DNA of 36,604 nucleotides, from positions 1 through 36,604 of the forward strand of contig JAKSYS010000633.1 in assembly GCA_022925895.1 (NCBI GenBank). Reading direction: 5' to 3'. The notes beneath the pieces are model-generated. The model did not search any database. It saw only the letters and a list, made by a program, of their open reading frames with translations, and was not told the origin of the DNA. The DNA comes from Fragilaria crotonensis. Taxonomy: Eukaryota; Bacillariophyta; Fragilariophyceae; Fragilariales; Fragilariaceae. The stretch's first letter is position 1; each line of letters opens with the position of its first letter. The translations under genes and the position numbers were made by a program. This document shows positions 17,342 to 27,593 of the stretch, one piece after another.

Positions 17342-19063
17342 GCGAATCCTGTCCCTCCCGATACGCCAACCTATCCTGGCCTCTATCATGGAGCCTTAGC
17401 TTTCGGATCTCCCAGAGGATCCAAGCATCAACGTGTCCACCGTTTTCCTTCTCCCAACACTACCCCTGATGACGATCAGGATCAACCAATTAAGAAGAAG
17501 AGGCGCACCTCCATCAAGAAAGGTCCCCAAGCCGCCTACCATGCCAACAATTCCGACGACAATTTCGACCAGATCATCCAGGAGGATCGCAACCTCCACT
17601 TCCATGAGCGCAACAACAAGATTGCAGCTCCTTCTCCTCAGGGCACCAACATTAGCCACAGGGCTACTACTCCAACTAAGATGGCTGCAAAGATGCAAGC
17701 CACTTCTCCAACTACTCCAACTACTACTTTAACCACTACGGATGACAACAAAAAGGGCACAAATACTGAACCAGATGATCAAACTACAAAGAATTATGCA
17801 TCTACCAATGTCAACTACAAGGACATTGGAACTACAGATGATAATAAGGAGGACAGCAACAACAACAGGACTACCAGTACCACAACCACCAACAATTTCT
17901 ACAAAAGTACTACTAATTTCAACAACATGGAGCCAAACTCCACAATCGATGACGCGGACACCAACACCGCCATCCAAACGCCAACACAGGAACTCGTTTC
18001 GCCCCCTACGATTACCTCGAAGCGCAGGCATCGCGCTCGCAGATTTTATCCCCGTCGTCGCCCTCGCACGTCGCGACCCCAAATCGATCCATACGACGAT
18101 CCGACGTCGCTGCAATACCTCTCTCAAGACGTCCTGGATTTAATTGACGCCGCTTTTTCCAACTCTTCTTTCCGCCTCGTGCTCCGTCCCGACAACGAAG
18201 GCGATTCGCGCCCGAGCTCGCTTGTAAGAACCGATCAGCACGCGCCGAATTCCGATCATCACTTATCCCACTATCACAGCAACTTGAAGTTGGACATCAT
18301 CGACATGGCTCGCTACGTTTGCACAATTCACATGTTCACCGAAGATGAGGAGCCAATTAAAGCCTCATATTCCCTGGGGACGATCCAAGACGACGTTGAC
18401 GAGATCATCAGAGCCACTGGGAACATGTATTTGATGTCAGTTCAAAACACACTCACCATGATCGCACACGCGCTGGTACGCCACACTACGCGATGCCAGG
18501 CGCCACAGTACAGCCTTCTCAGCAACATCCCCAAATTTGAGCGAATTCGAAGCGACAGATCTCGAGAAACGACTGTTCAAAGTTCTAAGAGTCATTTCGG
18601 CACTTTGGTGGGTACCGACAACTCTGCAGACTCGCGACTCAAAACTATGACGTCTGATGAGAACCGTGATAACGGCTCTGCTACCCAGCAATTTTGTACT
18701 GATTTTTCCCCGATTGACCCAGAAATCCCGGATTCCCCCAAAACTCCCACAGCTACCTCGCCTACGTTCTACGAACTATACCCCGAGTACAGCCCCTGCT
18801 CTTTTCCGGAATCCGATCCCGAACCAACTCGCAACGACAACTCAACAACCCTCGATTCCGTTTCAAAATTTTCCACGTCAAGTCCGATTCCTGACGTCGT
18901 TTTGGAGATTTCCGATTCTGTGAAACGTTCCGTTAACGGTTCTAACGCATCGCTCTCGTACTGTGCTGCCGTTAAACGCAGCTACTGTCGTTCGTACCGC
19001 GGTTTCCTCCCCCAACCCACAACAATGGGCCTGCAGAGCCCACAATCCGACCGTTTCCTCTGA
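17342..19063 (+). CDS. Leader coding segment 1 of element 2 (unknown function)
   Basis: Coding-like frame following a 2-bp (CG) duplication at about 17340-17343 that links it to an upstream segment in another frame. It starts with a basic patch (KKKRRTSIKK, nuclear-signal-like). A Thr/Asn-rich low-complexity part is next, then RRHRARRFYPRRRPR and a helical segment (DMARYVCTIHMF...ALVRHTTRC). It ends at a stop at 19061-19063 where the reading frame changes again. No domain is recognised; it belongs to the retrotransposon's extended leader. Confidence 0.5.
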   Translation, partial: ANPVPPDTPTYPGLYHGALAFGSPRGSKHQRVHRFPSPNTTPDDDQDQPIKKKRRTSIKKGPQAAYHANNSDDNFDQIIQEDRNLHFHERNNKIAAPSPQGTNISHRATTPTKMAAKMQATSPTTPTTTLTTTDDNKKGTNTEPDDQTTKNYASTNVNYKDIGTTDDNKEDSNNNRTTSTTTTNNFYKSTTNFNNMEPNSTIDDADTNTAIQTPTQELVSPPTITSKRRHRARRFYPRRRPRTSRPQIDPYDDPTSLQYLSQDVLDLIDAAFSNSSFRLVLRPDNEGDSRPSSLVRTDQHAPNSDHHLSHYHSNLKLDIIDMARYVCTIHMFTEDEEPIKASYSLGTIQDDVDEIIRATGNMYLMSVQNTLTMIAHALVRHTTRCQAPQYSLLSNIPKFERIRSDRSRETTVQSSKSHFGTLVGTDNSADSRLKTMTSDENRDNGSATQQFCTDFSPIDPEIPDSPKTPTATSPTFYELYPEYSPCSFPESDPEPTRNDNSTTLDSVSKFSTSSPIPDVVLEISDSVKRSVNGSNASLSYCAAVKRSYCRSYRGFLPQPTTMGLQSPQSDRFL

Positions 19064-20009
19064 GACTTTGACCTATTTGGATGTTCAGCACCCTGTCCCA
19101 ATCAAATTGGAAGATTTGCCAAGCTCCCAAGCTGATGATGCCGATGTTTTCCTTGCCGATCATTGTTACTCCTGCAGTAATAATGACTCAACTAGGGAAA
19201 CTGTTAACTTTTATCCTGATGCCGACCCAGATCCGCTACCAGAAGTTGCAAACGACCCTGATCTCGAACCAATGGACATTGTGGAGGATGATCTTGACAA
19301 TAATGGCGACGCTAACCGAGATATTGGTGAACCTAATGAGGTACCAAGTGCAGCTATACAACAACTTGTCAGACTACTGCCTCCTCTACGCCCTCCCCCA
19401 CCGTTGCGATCCGCCAACCCCCTTGACGCCATTCATCACCACCCTTTTCGGATGTTCCAACACTTCCATCACATTCCGTCACGCAACCTGTTTTTCACCG
19501 AGGCAATGCTAATGGACACAATCAACGGCACGATTCACCTTCGCGACCTACCGCTTTGCGTTCGCACAAGTGCAACTATCTCTGCCTTTTGCATCAACAC
19601 ACTCGCCGACCCACCCGAACTCAACATCATCCGTGGCCTCGACAAGCACTTCATCCACCACATCCTACGTCACGTCATACGCGATCACATGTATATCGAC
19701 GAACTAATCTCCGGCACCAACATCCCACTTCTGAACGTACAACCCGATAAACTCTTGCTCCTACGTAGCATGAAGCACACCCTCAATCGCGCTACCAACA
19801 TGGTCGTCCAGCACCTTAACGACCAACAACGCTCCCAGTTCCTGCCCCGCCGAACTCCGCGAGCATTCAGCGACATTGACGACGCGTTCCACGACGACCC
19901 CAGACTGTCCGATGGAAACACGATGCGCAGTCGCCATCATCTACGCGCTCAGATTACTATACATCACGCATCACCGCAACTATTTCAACCGCGACCATGG
20001 ACTAGCTGA
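19030..20009 (+). CDS. Leader coding segment 2 of element 2 (unknown function)
   Basis: Continues segment 1 after a one-base frame change near 19030-19060. It has an acidic region (DPDLEPMDIVEDDLDNNGDA), then a His/Leu-rich helical part (GLDKHFIHHILRHVIRDHMYIDEL) and KLLLLRSMKHTLNRATNMVV. The coding flow leaves this frame near 19910-19960 and goes on in the next segment; the last codons to 20009 are probably out of frame. No known domain. Confidence 0.5.
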
Positions 20010-20250
20010 GCACTACTTTTATCCGGACCATCTATTCGCAATCGCAAAGGAAATCAAGTCAACTGCCACCGCTCTAAGTCTCCTTCCCGATACAACAACC
20101 TTCAACCTCCTGCCCCGTTTTGTTCACGATGCCTTTGACGAAGTCGACGACCTATTCCCGGAACATCCCTCGGCCACCGTTCTGATCAATATTATCGCGA
20201 CAAACTGCCCTATCTCCAAACGGAATTCGAACTCGTGCAACCTTATGTAA
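19910..20250 (+). CDS. Leader coding segment 3 of element 2 (unknown function)
   Basis: A short segment in a third frame (AIIYALRLLYITHHRNYFNR, then HYFYPDHLFAIAKEIKSTAT and FVHDAFDEVDDLFPEHPSAT). It joins segments 2 and 4 in composition and direction. It has no own start and no known domain. It is a piece of the frame-broken leader polyprotein. Confidence 0.45.
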
Positions 20251-21113
20251 CGGACTACATCAATTCTTTCCCAACGCCATCCACCGAAGCCAAAGAGATT
20301 GCGTCTGACCGAGCCTGCGAATTGATTAACGTCGCTCTTTTCAACATGCTATCATCCATCGTATGTCAAAGAAACGTTCCAAGCAACCTGAACTCAACAA
20401 CAACCAAGTTTTCATTGGCAACCTCCCCTGCAGACATGTTCCTTTCCAGTTTTGCTACCTGCTACCCAATGATCACTACACCTTCTGATGTCCAACTAAC
20501 CTTTGACAATGTGACTGAGGATACTTTGGCCATCAATCATGTGATTTGCAATCCCCTCATCCTTCAGGAGCTCATCTCCATGAACCGATTCGACAGCGAC
20601 CCCCTCAAGTACATGGAGATTTACAACCGCCTCACCCCGATAGCGACCGACACCGTCAACGATTCCATTGACTTCCTGCCCCATTTTGAATACGTGCTAT
20701 TCCGAGTTGTGCAACTGCTTCATCCCAAAGATCCAACTGGCATTATCAGAGAGAACTACCCACCCACCAATGTTGTTATTTTCCAGGGCTCCCACTCCAA
20801 GCTCCCACCTACTGCTTTGGCTCCCCAACTGAAATTGCTATCCCTACTCCAACAACTGGTGCCTTTCCCATCAACCTTGACCATTCTGGAGATCCCATCA
20901 TTGTCAACAATATTTCTGGTGAAGCCTACAATCGTTCCACAGTTCAACGCCTCTTTCGGACCCAGACTGCCAAACCAATTCATCCTGATCAAGTTAATGA
21001 CCCGGATTGGATACCACGCCACACTGCCGATTTACGTCGCCACCCCGATGCCGACTTGTACCACGTTGCCTGCGACCCCAAACGCATCCCGTTTTCCTTG
21101 GCTGTCCGCTTGA
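20235..21113 (+). CDS. Leader coding segment 4 of element 2 (unknown function)
   Basis: Begins with QPYVTDYINSFPTPSTEAKE and DRACELINVALFNML; the first ~170 codons look like real coding sequence. From about 20790 on the same frame becomes Pro/Leu/Thr-rich in a way that suggests another frame change, and the credible frame resumes in the next segment near 21000-21060. No known domain. Confidence 0.45.
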   Translation: MQPYVTDYINSFPTPSTEAKEIASDRACELINVALFNMLSSIVCQRNVPSNLNSTTTKFSLATSPADMFLSSFATCYPMITTPSDVQLTFDNVTEDTLAINHVICNPLILQELISMNRFDSDPLKYMEIYNRLTPIATDTVNDSIDFLPHFEYVLFRVVQLLHPKDPTGIIRENYPPTNVVIFQGSHSKLPPTALAPQLKLLSLLQQLVPFPSTLTILEIPSLSTIFLVKPTIVPQFNASFGPRLPNQFILIKLMTRIGYHATLPIYVATPMPTCTTLPATPNASRFPWLSA

Positions 21114-22615
21114 TTCCAGTTTATACCACAGGCCCCAGTGGACAGACTATTTATCAAGCATGGGCTCTTCCACACCTTAACAATGCCCTCCGCGATCCTG
21201 AACTGCAACTATTCAACAATTTCCTCTCTTACTATCACACTGCAAAGGAAAACCACCCTGAGTTCCCATTCATTGATCTCATGGGATCTGATTCACCTGT
21301 TCCAAACTATGGTGAGTCTAGTTCAAAATGTTTACATTATCCTGGTTGTTATGCTGGTTACTTACCTCTTTCTATCTGTGACAGTCTAAGCTGTCCCAAT
21401 CAGATAGAATCAGTTGCAAGTAACAATATAATTACCTTTCAACAGGATAATAGTACATTTTCTGGACCACATTTTGCATGTCTTGCCGTTTCAACTCGCC
21501 GTTCATCTTTATTATCGGATCCGACTCGAACCCCGGACCCCCAGGACGAAATTCCTGCACAAAACGACCCGCAAACGCAAATTTTTGCACCAAACGAACC
21601 CCAAACTGCAATTTTTACACACGACGAACACGGCGACGAAATTCCTGCGCAAAATGACACTACCAGCGAAAATCCAACGCAAAACGACACCAACAGCCCG
21701 GAAATTCACTCCCAACAGCTAATTTCCGACGCAGAAACTACATACGACGAACACGCACAAACAACTCAACAACTGCCCGGAACTCAACCAAATCTCGCAT
21801 TTTTACCACCAAACTCGCCCGAAACAAGCAGTTCACACACCGAAACACCCTCCAACTCACCTCCAACTGCGAAATCAACAACTGGGCCTCTAAAACGCTT
21901 CTCCGATGCATTTTCAGGCATTCTCACGCCGAAAAACGTAAAATTACCTCACAATCCGGACGCCACCGACTCGAACCCACAACCTCCGATTTCGACAACT
22001 TTTTCGACGACACCCAAAATTATACCTACCAAAAAGTTCCCACCCCAAAATTCGAACCCCCAGCCACCAAATCCGTCGCAAAATCTTTCGCAACCCCAAA
22101 ATCAACACAACGAAATTATTCAACCTCCCAGCACGAAATCTGCCAAACCTACGCAAAAATCACCTAATTTTGGAAACGACGACCAAAACCCCCAAAATGC
22201 ACCAAAATCCGTTGCAACACGCCCAACTCCACGCCAGGCGACCCACGCAACCTTCACATACCCTCCCACTGTTGAAACCTTCTTTGATGAGGACACAGAC
22301 CATGATTCAGAAGAAGAACCCAAGCACATTCAACACACATCCCCTGATGCGCTCACATCATCAACGCGAACCGATTTTACTTATCCGCCAATCGAGGACC
22401 TCACGAAAACACTTTTGAAATACGCCAAAAATGCTAACCTTCGCAAATTGGCCTACCCAACCGACCTTCAAGCACGCCGCCGACACTTTAACACCTTCAT
22501 TGACAACCTTCGAATTGTTTGTAACATTTCCCCGTGGACGCGCCAAGTCTTTGATCTTTGGCCAAAACAAGTGTCCTATTCACACCCTTTGTTGGCACTG
22601 CTATCTACAATTTGA
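21056..22615 (+). CDS. Leader segment 5 and start of Gag (element 2)
   Basis: About 100 ordered residues (CDPKRIPFSLAVRLIPVYTT...) are followed by a long Pro/Asn/Gln/Thr-rich linker with internal near-repeats (DEIPAQND, PQTQIF, PQTAIF). The last ~75 codons start the Gag domain proper: DLTKTLLKYAKNANLRKLAY, then RRRHFNTFIDNLRIVCNISP. The coding flow shifts frame near 22585-22595 (a missing base in a C run would explain it). The linker resembles the disordered hinge often found beside capsid domains. Confidence 0.55.
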   Translation: MYHVACDPKRIPFSLAVRLIPVYTTGPSGQTIYQAWALPHLNNALRDPELQLFNNFLSYYHTAKENHPEFPFIDLMGSDSPVPNYGESSSKCLHYPGCYAGYLPLSICDSLSCPNQIESVASNNIITFQQDNSTFSGPHFACLAVSTRRSSLLSDPTRTPDPQDEIPAQNDPQTQIFAPNEPQTAIFTHDEHGDEIPAQNDTTSENPTQNDTNSPEIHSQQLISDAETTYDEHAQTTQQLPGTQPNLAFLPPNSPETSSSHTETPSNSPPTAKSTTGPLKRFSDAFSGILTPKNVKLPHNPDATDSNPQPPISTTFSTTPKIIPTKKFPPQNSNPQPPNPSQNLSQPQNQHNEIIQPPSTKSAKPTQKSPNFGNDDQNPQNAPKSVATRPTPRQATHATFTYPPTVETFFDEDTDHDSEEEPKHIQHTSPDALTSSTRTDFTYPPIEDLTKTLLKYAKNANLRKLAYPTDLQARRRHFNTFIDNLRIVCNISPWTRQVFDLWPKQVSYSHPLLALLSTI

Positions 22616-23498
22616 TCTTCACAAATGTTTGTGACCCTTGCCAGAAACACATCATTGATGGCCCACCAGACGCTCGGACTGCAATTCTCACTCTACGACG
22701 CCACTGCGCTCCGCTAACTCCTGATCATGTTGAACGAACTCGTGAAGCTTTCTGCTCCATCAAACAACCACATCATGAAGTCGCAACCTCCTACCTCAAC
22801 CGCATTCGCCTTCTCACGCGCGACTGCTATCATGCTGGAATACCCAACACTGACGCCGAACTTATCAAACGCACCGTTCGTGGTGGAAGCAATCACTCCT
22901 TCTACGCCGCATCCTACCAACGCTTCGACGCCGACATACGTCGCGCAGAACTGAATGACGAAGCTCTGCCACCATTCGCCGAACTCGAAAGCCATCTCCT
23001 GAACATTGACGAATCCCGTGGCCTCACACTCCCATCCCAAAACCACCGCAACTACAACCAACACGCCAACGCTGCCCGTGGTCACCAATCCCACCATTTT
23101 CAACCGCGCCACAACCAAACTACCCAACGTGTTTTCACACAAAGACAACAACAAGCTTTCAGTTCCATCCTTCGACCTTATTCCAATCCCAGCAGCAACA
23201 ATCAAAACCGCAACCAACCACCGCGACCACCGCAAAACCATTCGCGCCCGTTCCGACCTCCTACAAATCCTTCGCGACCACCATTCAACAACTCGAATCA
23301 ACGTCGTCCACCACCACCCTCCCGCGGCCATCCAACCAGCCTCAACGAAACAATCGACCACCTTTCCGACCGACATCGAGCCCCAATCAACGTCCATCTC
23401 CCAACGGATCCATCAACAACCATCCGCGCAACCCTTCCAATGCCGCTACAATCGTCTGCAATAACTGCGGACGCCTCGGCCACTATGCGCGCAACTGC
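22558..23498 (+). CDS. Gag capsid region with CCHC zinc knuckle (element 2)
   Basis: Capsid-like helices continue from the previous frame: GTAIYNLIFTNVCDPC, DGPPDARTAILTLRRHCAPL, ATSYLNRIRLLTRDCYHAGI, then LNDEALPPFAELESHLLNID. This is the usual copia Gag layout. A basic Asn/Gln/Pro/Arg-rich nucleocapsid stretch follows. After a frame change around 23340-23450, 23457-23498 encodes CNNCGRLGHYARNC, a perfect CX2CX4HX4C zinc knuckle, which should bind the element's RNA. Confidence 0.75.
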
Positions 23499-23724
23499 AC
23501 TAACCCAGATCCAACCAAAACAATCGCTCCACCAACCCTCAAAGACCATCCAACAATGAAAACGCTGCTCCCGCAACCAACAACGCGCCTACTTCATCAC
23601 TGACTCTGGCCAAAACTCACCAGACCAATCAAGATACCACCACCAAGCCTTTTCAGCCTCATCTTTTGACAACACTGATGGTCACCCATCCAACATCCCT
23701 TGGCCCAATCCTGACCTACCTCAG

Positions 23725-24435
23725 ATGACCATCAACCAACCTCTCCTTGACAGAGATTATCTACCATCTGCCAATCATTCTCCTCCCACCTCTGGAGCCA
23801 CAGCATACTTTCCAGATGATCCCCAATCACCATACCAAAGATTTGGTCCCCCACATCTTGAAAACTGGCTACCTGACAGTGGTGCTACCAGCCACTACAC
23901 TCCACTCTTCAGCGACCTCCACGATGTCGAACCCTGCAGTGTTCCAATCTCCTTAGCTGATGGCAGCACCAAGATGTCCACCCACAAAGGAACAACTGCA
24001 TGCCACTTCACCACTGATGATGGCCTCAAGTCCATACTAGGACTCACTGATGTCTACTATGTTGAAGGTCTCAGCCACAGACTCCTCTCCTTAACTACTC
24101 TATCATGCACCCAAAACTTCAGTGTCCTGATCAAGAACAGAGCCACAACAATCCAACTCCCAAATGGTTCCACATACACTTGGCCAATACTGACCAGAGA
24201 ACTCCCTTCATCACAACAAGCCTTCTCAACCATCTCCAACTCTAACCTACCTTCTGACCCTGACTCTGAACCTGATGAACAACATTTTGATGACACTACA
24301 CCCCTGTTGACACCGATCAACGCCGTTCAGTCACCGCCCTACCTTTGGAACTCATCTACCGACGACTTGCTTTCCGAAATTTCCGCAATCTTATGGTCGG
24401 ATCCCTTCACCAAACATGGAATGACCATGTCTTGA
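23725..24435 (+). CDS. Copia aspartic protease region (element 2)
   Basis: NWLPDSGATSHYTP (Asp at residue ~51 of this frame) is the retropepsin active-site motif, with SGAT instead of the cellular DTGS. Then come VPISLADGSTKMS, a hydrophobic core and the GLTDVYYVEGLSHRLLSLTT segment typical of copia proteases before integrase. The frame ends at a TGA after a probable one-base break around 24340-24430. It would cut Gag and Pol from the precursor. Confidence 0.85.
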   Translation: MTINQPLLDRDYLPSANHSPPTSGATAYFPDDPQSPYQRFGPPHLENWLPDSGATSHYTPLFSDLHDVEPCSVPISLADGSTKMSTHKGTTACHFTTDDGLKSILGLTDVYYVEGLSHRLLSLTTLSCTQNFSVLIKNRATTIQLPNGSTYTWPILTRELPSSQQAFSTISNSNLPSDPDSEPDEQHFDDTTPLLTPINAVQSPPYLWNSSTDDLLSEISAILWSDPFTKHGMTMS

Positions 24436-25760
24436 CACCTACTGTTGATCACAACTCCTGGCCTCTACGCATTTCAATCAGCCAAAAACGTGCCCGCAAC
24501 AAAACTCCTCAACGCCAAGGCACTGAACCTTTCCACCGCCTTCATCTTGACCTAATGCGCAACCCTTTCCGCTATGGTCTCACAACCAATACCAACTTTT
24601 CAGCCTACTTGTTCATTGTCACAACACCTGGCAAACTAACAGGTTGGATTGGTCTCCCAACTGAAAGCACAGCTTCCATTATTACTGCTCTGAAGCAATG
24701 GCTAACTGACACAGAACTCCTTGGCCGCACCCAATCTGTCCGTTTTATCCGCACTGATGCTGGATCTGCTTTCACCTCAACCAAATTCATTTCTGAATGC
24801 ACTTCACTTGGTATCAAAGTTGAAGCTGCAGCACCTGAACATCAAGAAATGAATGGCATTTGCGAAGCCAAATGGCGTGAAGTCCACAACACTGCCAACA
24901 TCCTTCTGAACAATGCAAGACTTGGAGGTGCATTCTTCCATCATGCCCATGCCTATGCTGTTCAAATCCTCAATGTCTGCCCAGCCAAGAATGTTATTGA
25001 CCAACATGGCAACCCAACAACTCCCTATCAATACAGCTTTCAACGCAAGCCTTCCCTAGCCAACTTCCGCGTCTTCGGATGTCCAACATTCTTCAAACGC
25101 TACGAACCAACTTTCCGCAACAAACTTATAACCTACAAGCAACAACTCCAACGTGCATCCCGCGGAATTTTCCTTGGATTTCCCGACAACTCTGCAGGCT
25201 GGTTAATCTACTCGCCAGACCAACCCCAAAGCCTCATCATAACCCGCGACGCCTACTTCGATGAAGACTTCAACTCCGCTCTCTGTTTCGATTCCAAACC
25301 TTTTGCTGGAGCCGTACCCATCCGCTCCCACTTCAATCCGCATGGACTTCGTGACACTCCAGAGAACTCTGAACCATCTACCTACCATCAAACTGGCTCT
25401 GCAGCCAACCTTGGTAACCCACCATCAACTTTCATTGATACTTCCAACCATCATTCTTCCCTCCCTGCCATCCCTGAAACTGATGACAATGCCCATGAAG
25501 ATGATCCACCACCTTCTACACTTGCTGCAATCAAACATACAACTCCTCCACATGGTCCAACACCACCCACACCACATCAAATCAACTTTGTCACCCATCA
25601 ACAACATCATTCCCAACTCCACAAGATGATGACCATCTACTTCCAAGAATGCAATGAAGATCTACCAACTATTGATCCCATTCACTCTGCCATGATGACA
25701 ATTGACAACTCTCCCAGCAACAATTCACAAGCCAACCCCAGGAACCTGTGGACAAATACC
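24345..25760 (+). CDS. Copia integrase (element 2)
   Basis: DDE-type integrase core: Asp in RLHLDLMRNPF, Asp in RFIRTDAGSAF and Glu in EMNGICEAKWRE, with 35 residues between the second Asp and the Glu, as the family requires. The C-terminal region includes FRVFGCPTFFKRY and GIFLGFPDNSAGWLIY, standard copia integrase signatures. A long Pro/His/Thr-rich linker leads to the reverse transcriptase. The usual N-terminal HHCC zinc region is not clear, perhaps masked by frame breaks near 24300-24450. Confidence 0.85.
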
Positions 25761-26337
25761 TTCCAGAACCTCAGTCTCTCAAAGCTGTCCTCAAACTTGA
25801 TGATAATGTCCGCAATGCTTGGCTACATGCAATCAAAATGGAGATCAAGAACCTCATTGACCATGATACTTTCATCCTTGGACAAACTCCACACAAAGAT
25901 GAACTCATTATCCCAGTCAAACTTGTACTCAAAGCAAAACAAACTGCAACTGGAAAACTTGACAAACTAAAGCTCGCCTTGTCGCCCGTGGCGACCTGGA
26001 GAAACGTCTCCTGAAAAGAGTCAAAGCCATCAACCAACAACGACTCCTTGAACAACGTCAAGAAATTGCTGAATCTACCAATTCACCTGGCACTCCAAAA
26101 CCTATACCTGTTGAACCACTCATGTATGAAGACACCTGGTCACCCTGTGCATCTGCAAGAGGGGTCAAACTATTCATTGCAACCATCTGTGCATCCAGAA
26201 GAAGTGTCAAGAGTGCTGACTTCATTGGTGCCTACCTCCAAGCCAAAGTTATTGGCCGCCACTTTGTGAAACTGCCATTGGAATACGCCTATCACTTCCC
26301 TGAATACGCTAAATTCTTTGGCTCCCAATGTTACTGA
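25748..26337 (+). CDS. Reverse transcriptase, N-terminal half (element 2)
   Basis: Two consecutive frames. The first (25748-~25980) has LKAVLKLDDNVRNAWLHAIK, EIKNLIDHDTF, IIPVKLVLKAK, the copia RT fingers. A frame change near 25975 leads to ARLVARGDLEKR and then SADFIGAYLQAKVIGRHFVK, where the Asp is the first palm catalytic residue. The frame runs to a stop at 26335-26337, where the next segment takes over. Confidence 0.8.
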
Positions 26338-26666
26338 ACAAAGGAATCTACGGTCTCGTCTACTCTGGCAAATATTGGAACATTGAATTTTCGGAATGGC
26401 TCTACTCCCAAGGCTTTATCCAATCTCCTTCCGAACCGTCTTATTTTGTCCGATACGACAAACACAATCAATGGCTCCGTCTCCTATTTTTCGTCGATGA
26501 TATGCTCTACGCTGGAAGCAACGATTCCATCGAAAAACAATTTGAAGATTCCGTCCGCAATCGCTTCGATGTCAAATTCCTCGGACCTGCGCAATGGTTC
26601 CTCCAAATGCGTATCCACAAACACCTGACTCAAGCTATACTCTGGATCAACACCGCTACGTTTTGA
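26328..26666 (+). CDS. Reverse transcriptase palm with FVDD box (element 2)
   Basis: NKGIYGLVYSGKYWNIEF corresponds to the copia 'LYGLKQ..R.W' block, and RLLFFVDDMLYAGSN carries the catalytic Asp pair (FVDD in place of YVDD). QWFLQMRIHKH is the following copia block. The frame is left near 26640 where the RNase H frame begins. Confidence 0.88.
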   Translation: MLLNKGIYGLVYSGKYWNIEFSEWLYSQGFIQSPSEPSYFVRYDKHNQWLRLLFFVDDMLYAGSNDSIEKQFEDSVRNRFDVKFLGPAQWFLQMRIHKHLTQAILWINTATF

Positions 26667-27580
26667 ATACTCTCCAACGTTATGACCCGAATTCGAATTC
26701 CCGAACGCGATACCCCTTTCCTCCCGACTACACCTTCAGCAAGGATAACCGCCCCGTAACCGCCTCTGACGTTACCCTCGTCGAACAAAAGCAACAACGC
26801 CTTCCCTTCCGCTCTGCCGTCTGCACTCTCCTCTACCTTGCATACAATACAAGAGCTGACATCCTATTTGCTGTCTGCAAACTTGCTAAAGCATGCATCT
26901 CTCCTGGCATACCTGATTTTCGAGCCCTATCTTGGCTCATCGGCTATCTTCGCCGCCCCTACTACGCTCTCAAATTCTACCCCGATGGCACTTCAAATCC
27001 CATCTATGACATCTGCCTTCACCATCGTATCCCATACTCCGATCTCACCGTTTTCTCCGACGCCAGCTGGCAAGACTGCCCTGACACTGGCCGTTCCACT
27101 GTTGGATACATGATCTTCTACAATGGTGCCCTCATTGAAGCCAATTCTACAATGCCTACACCTGTTGCAATGTCTACTTCTGAAGCTGAATACATGGCCG
27201 CATGTTCTGCCACAATGGCCACAGCTCACATCCGAATGCTTCTCTACGATATGCTCTATCTTGGCACCAAACAATGGCGTGAATCAACCCAACGTCTTCC
27301 TTCCATACCTGCCATCCTCATGATTGACAATGAAGCCACCGTCCAAATCGCAAAGAATGGAAAACTCACTCGCAAGACGCGACACATCGAACGCCGCTTC
27401 CACTTCGTCCGTCAAGGCCAGCAAGACGGCATTCACCAACTTCATTGGATTCCCTGTGTGACTCCCAACTTGCCGACATCCTCACCAAGACTCAACACTC
27501 CGGCAAAATTGATCCTCACCTCACCAAGATCTTCTGTGTTCTCCCCGACCACATGCTTTCATCACCGGGACCAGAGATCT
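26594..27580 (+). CDS. RT connection and RNase H (element 2)
   Basis: LPFRSAVCTLLYLAYNTRAD is the copia connection block. RNase H follows with Asp in VFSDASWQDC, Glu in STSEAEYMA and Asp in LMIDNEATV, then KTRHIERRFHFVRQ. At about 27455-27460 TGTGTGAC instead of TGTGAC (a 2-bp duplication) shifts the frame. The conserved end DSQLADILTKTQHSGKIDPH lies in the next frame and reaches a stop near 27580, just before the polypurine tract. Confidence 0.88.
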
Positions 27581-27585
27581 GATCC

Positions 27586-27593
27586 AAGAGGGG
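27586..27593 (+). other. Polypurine tract
   Basis: AAGAGGGG directly abuts the first base of the right LTR (TGTTAGG). This is the expected primer for plus-strand synthesis. Confidence 0.85.

Noticed and set aside
22714-23397. Minus-strand 227-codon frame within element 2 gag
   Set aside because: Antisense of the Gag/nucleocapsid region; Val/Gly/Trp-rich shadow of a Pro/Asn/Gln-rich sequence.
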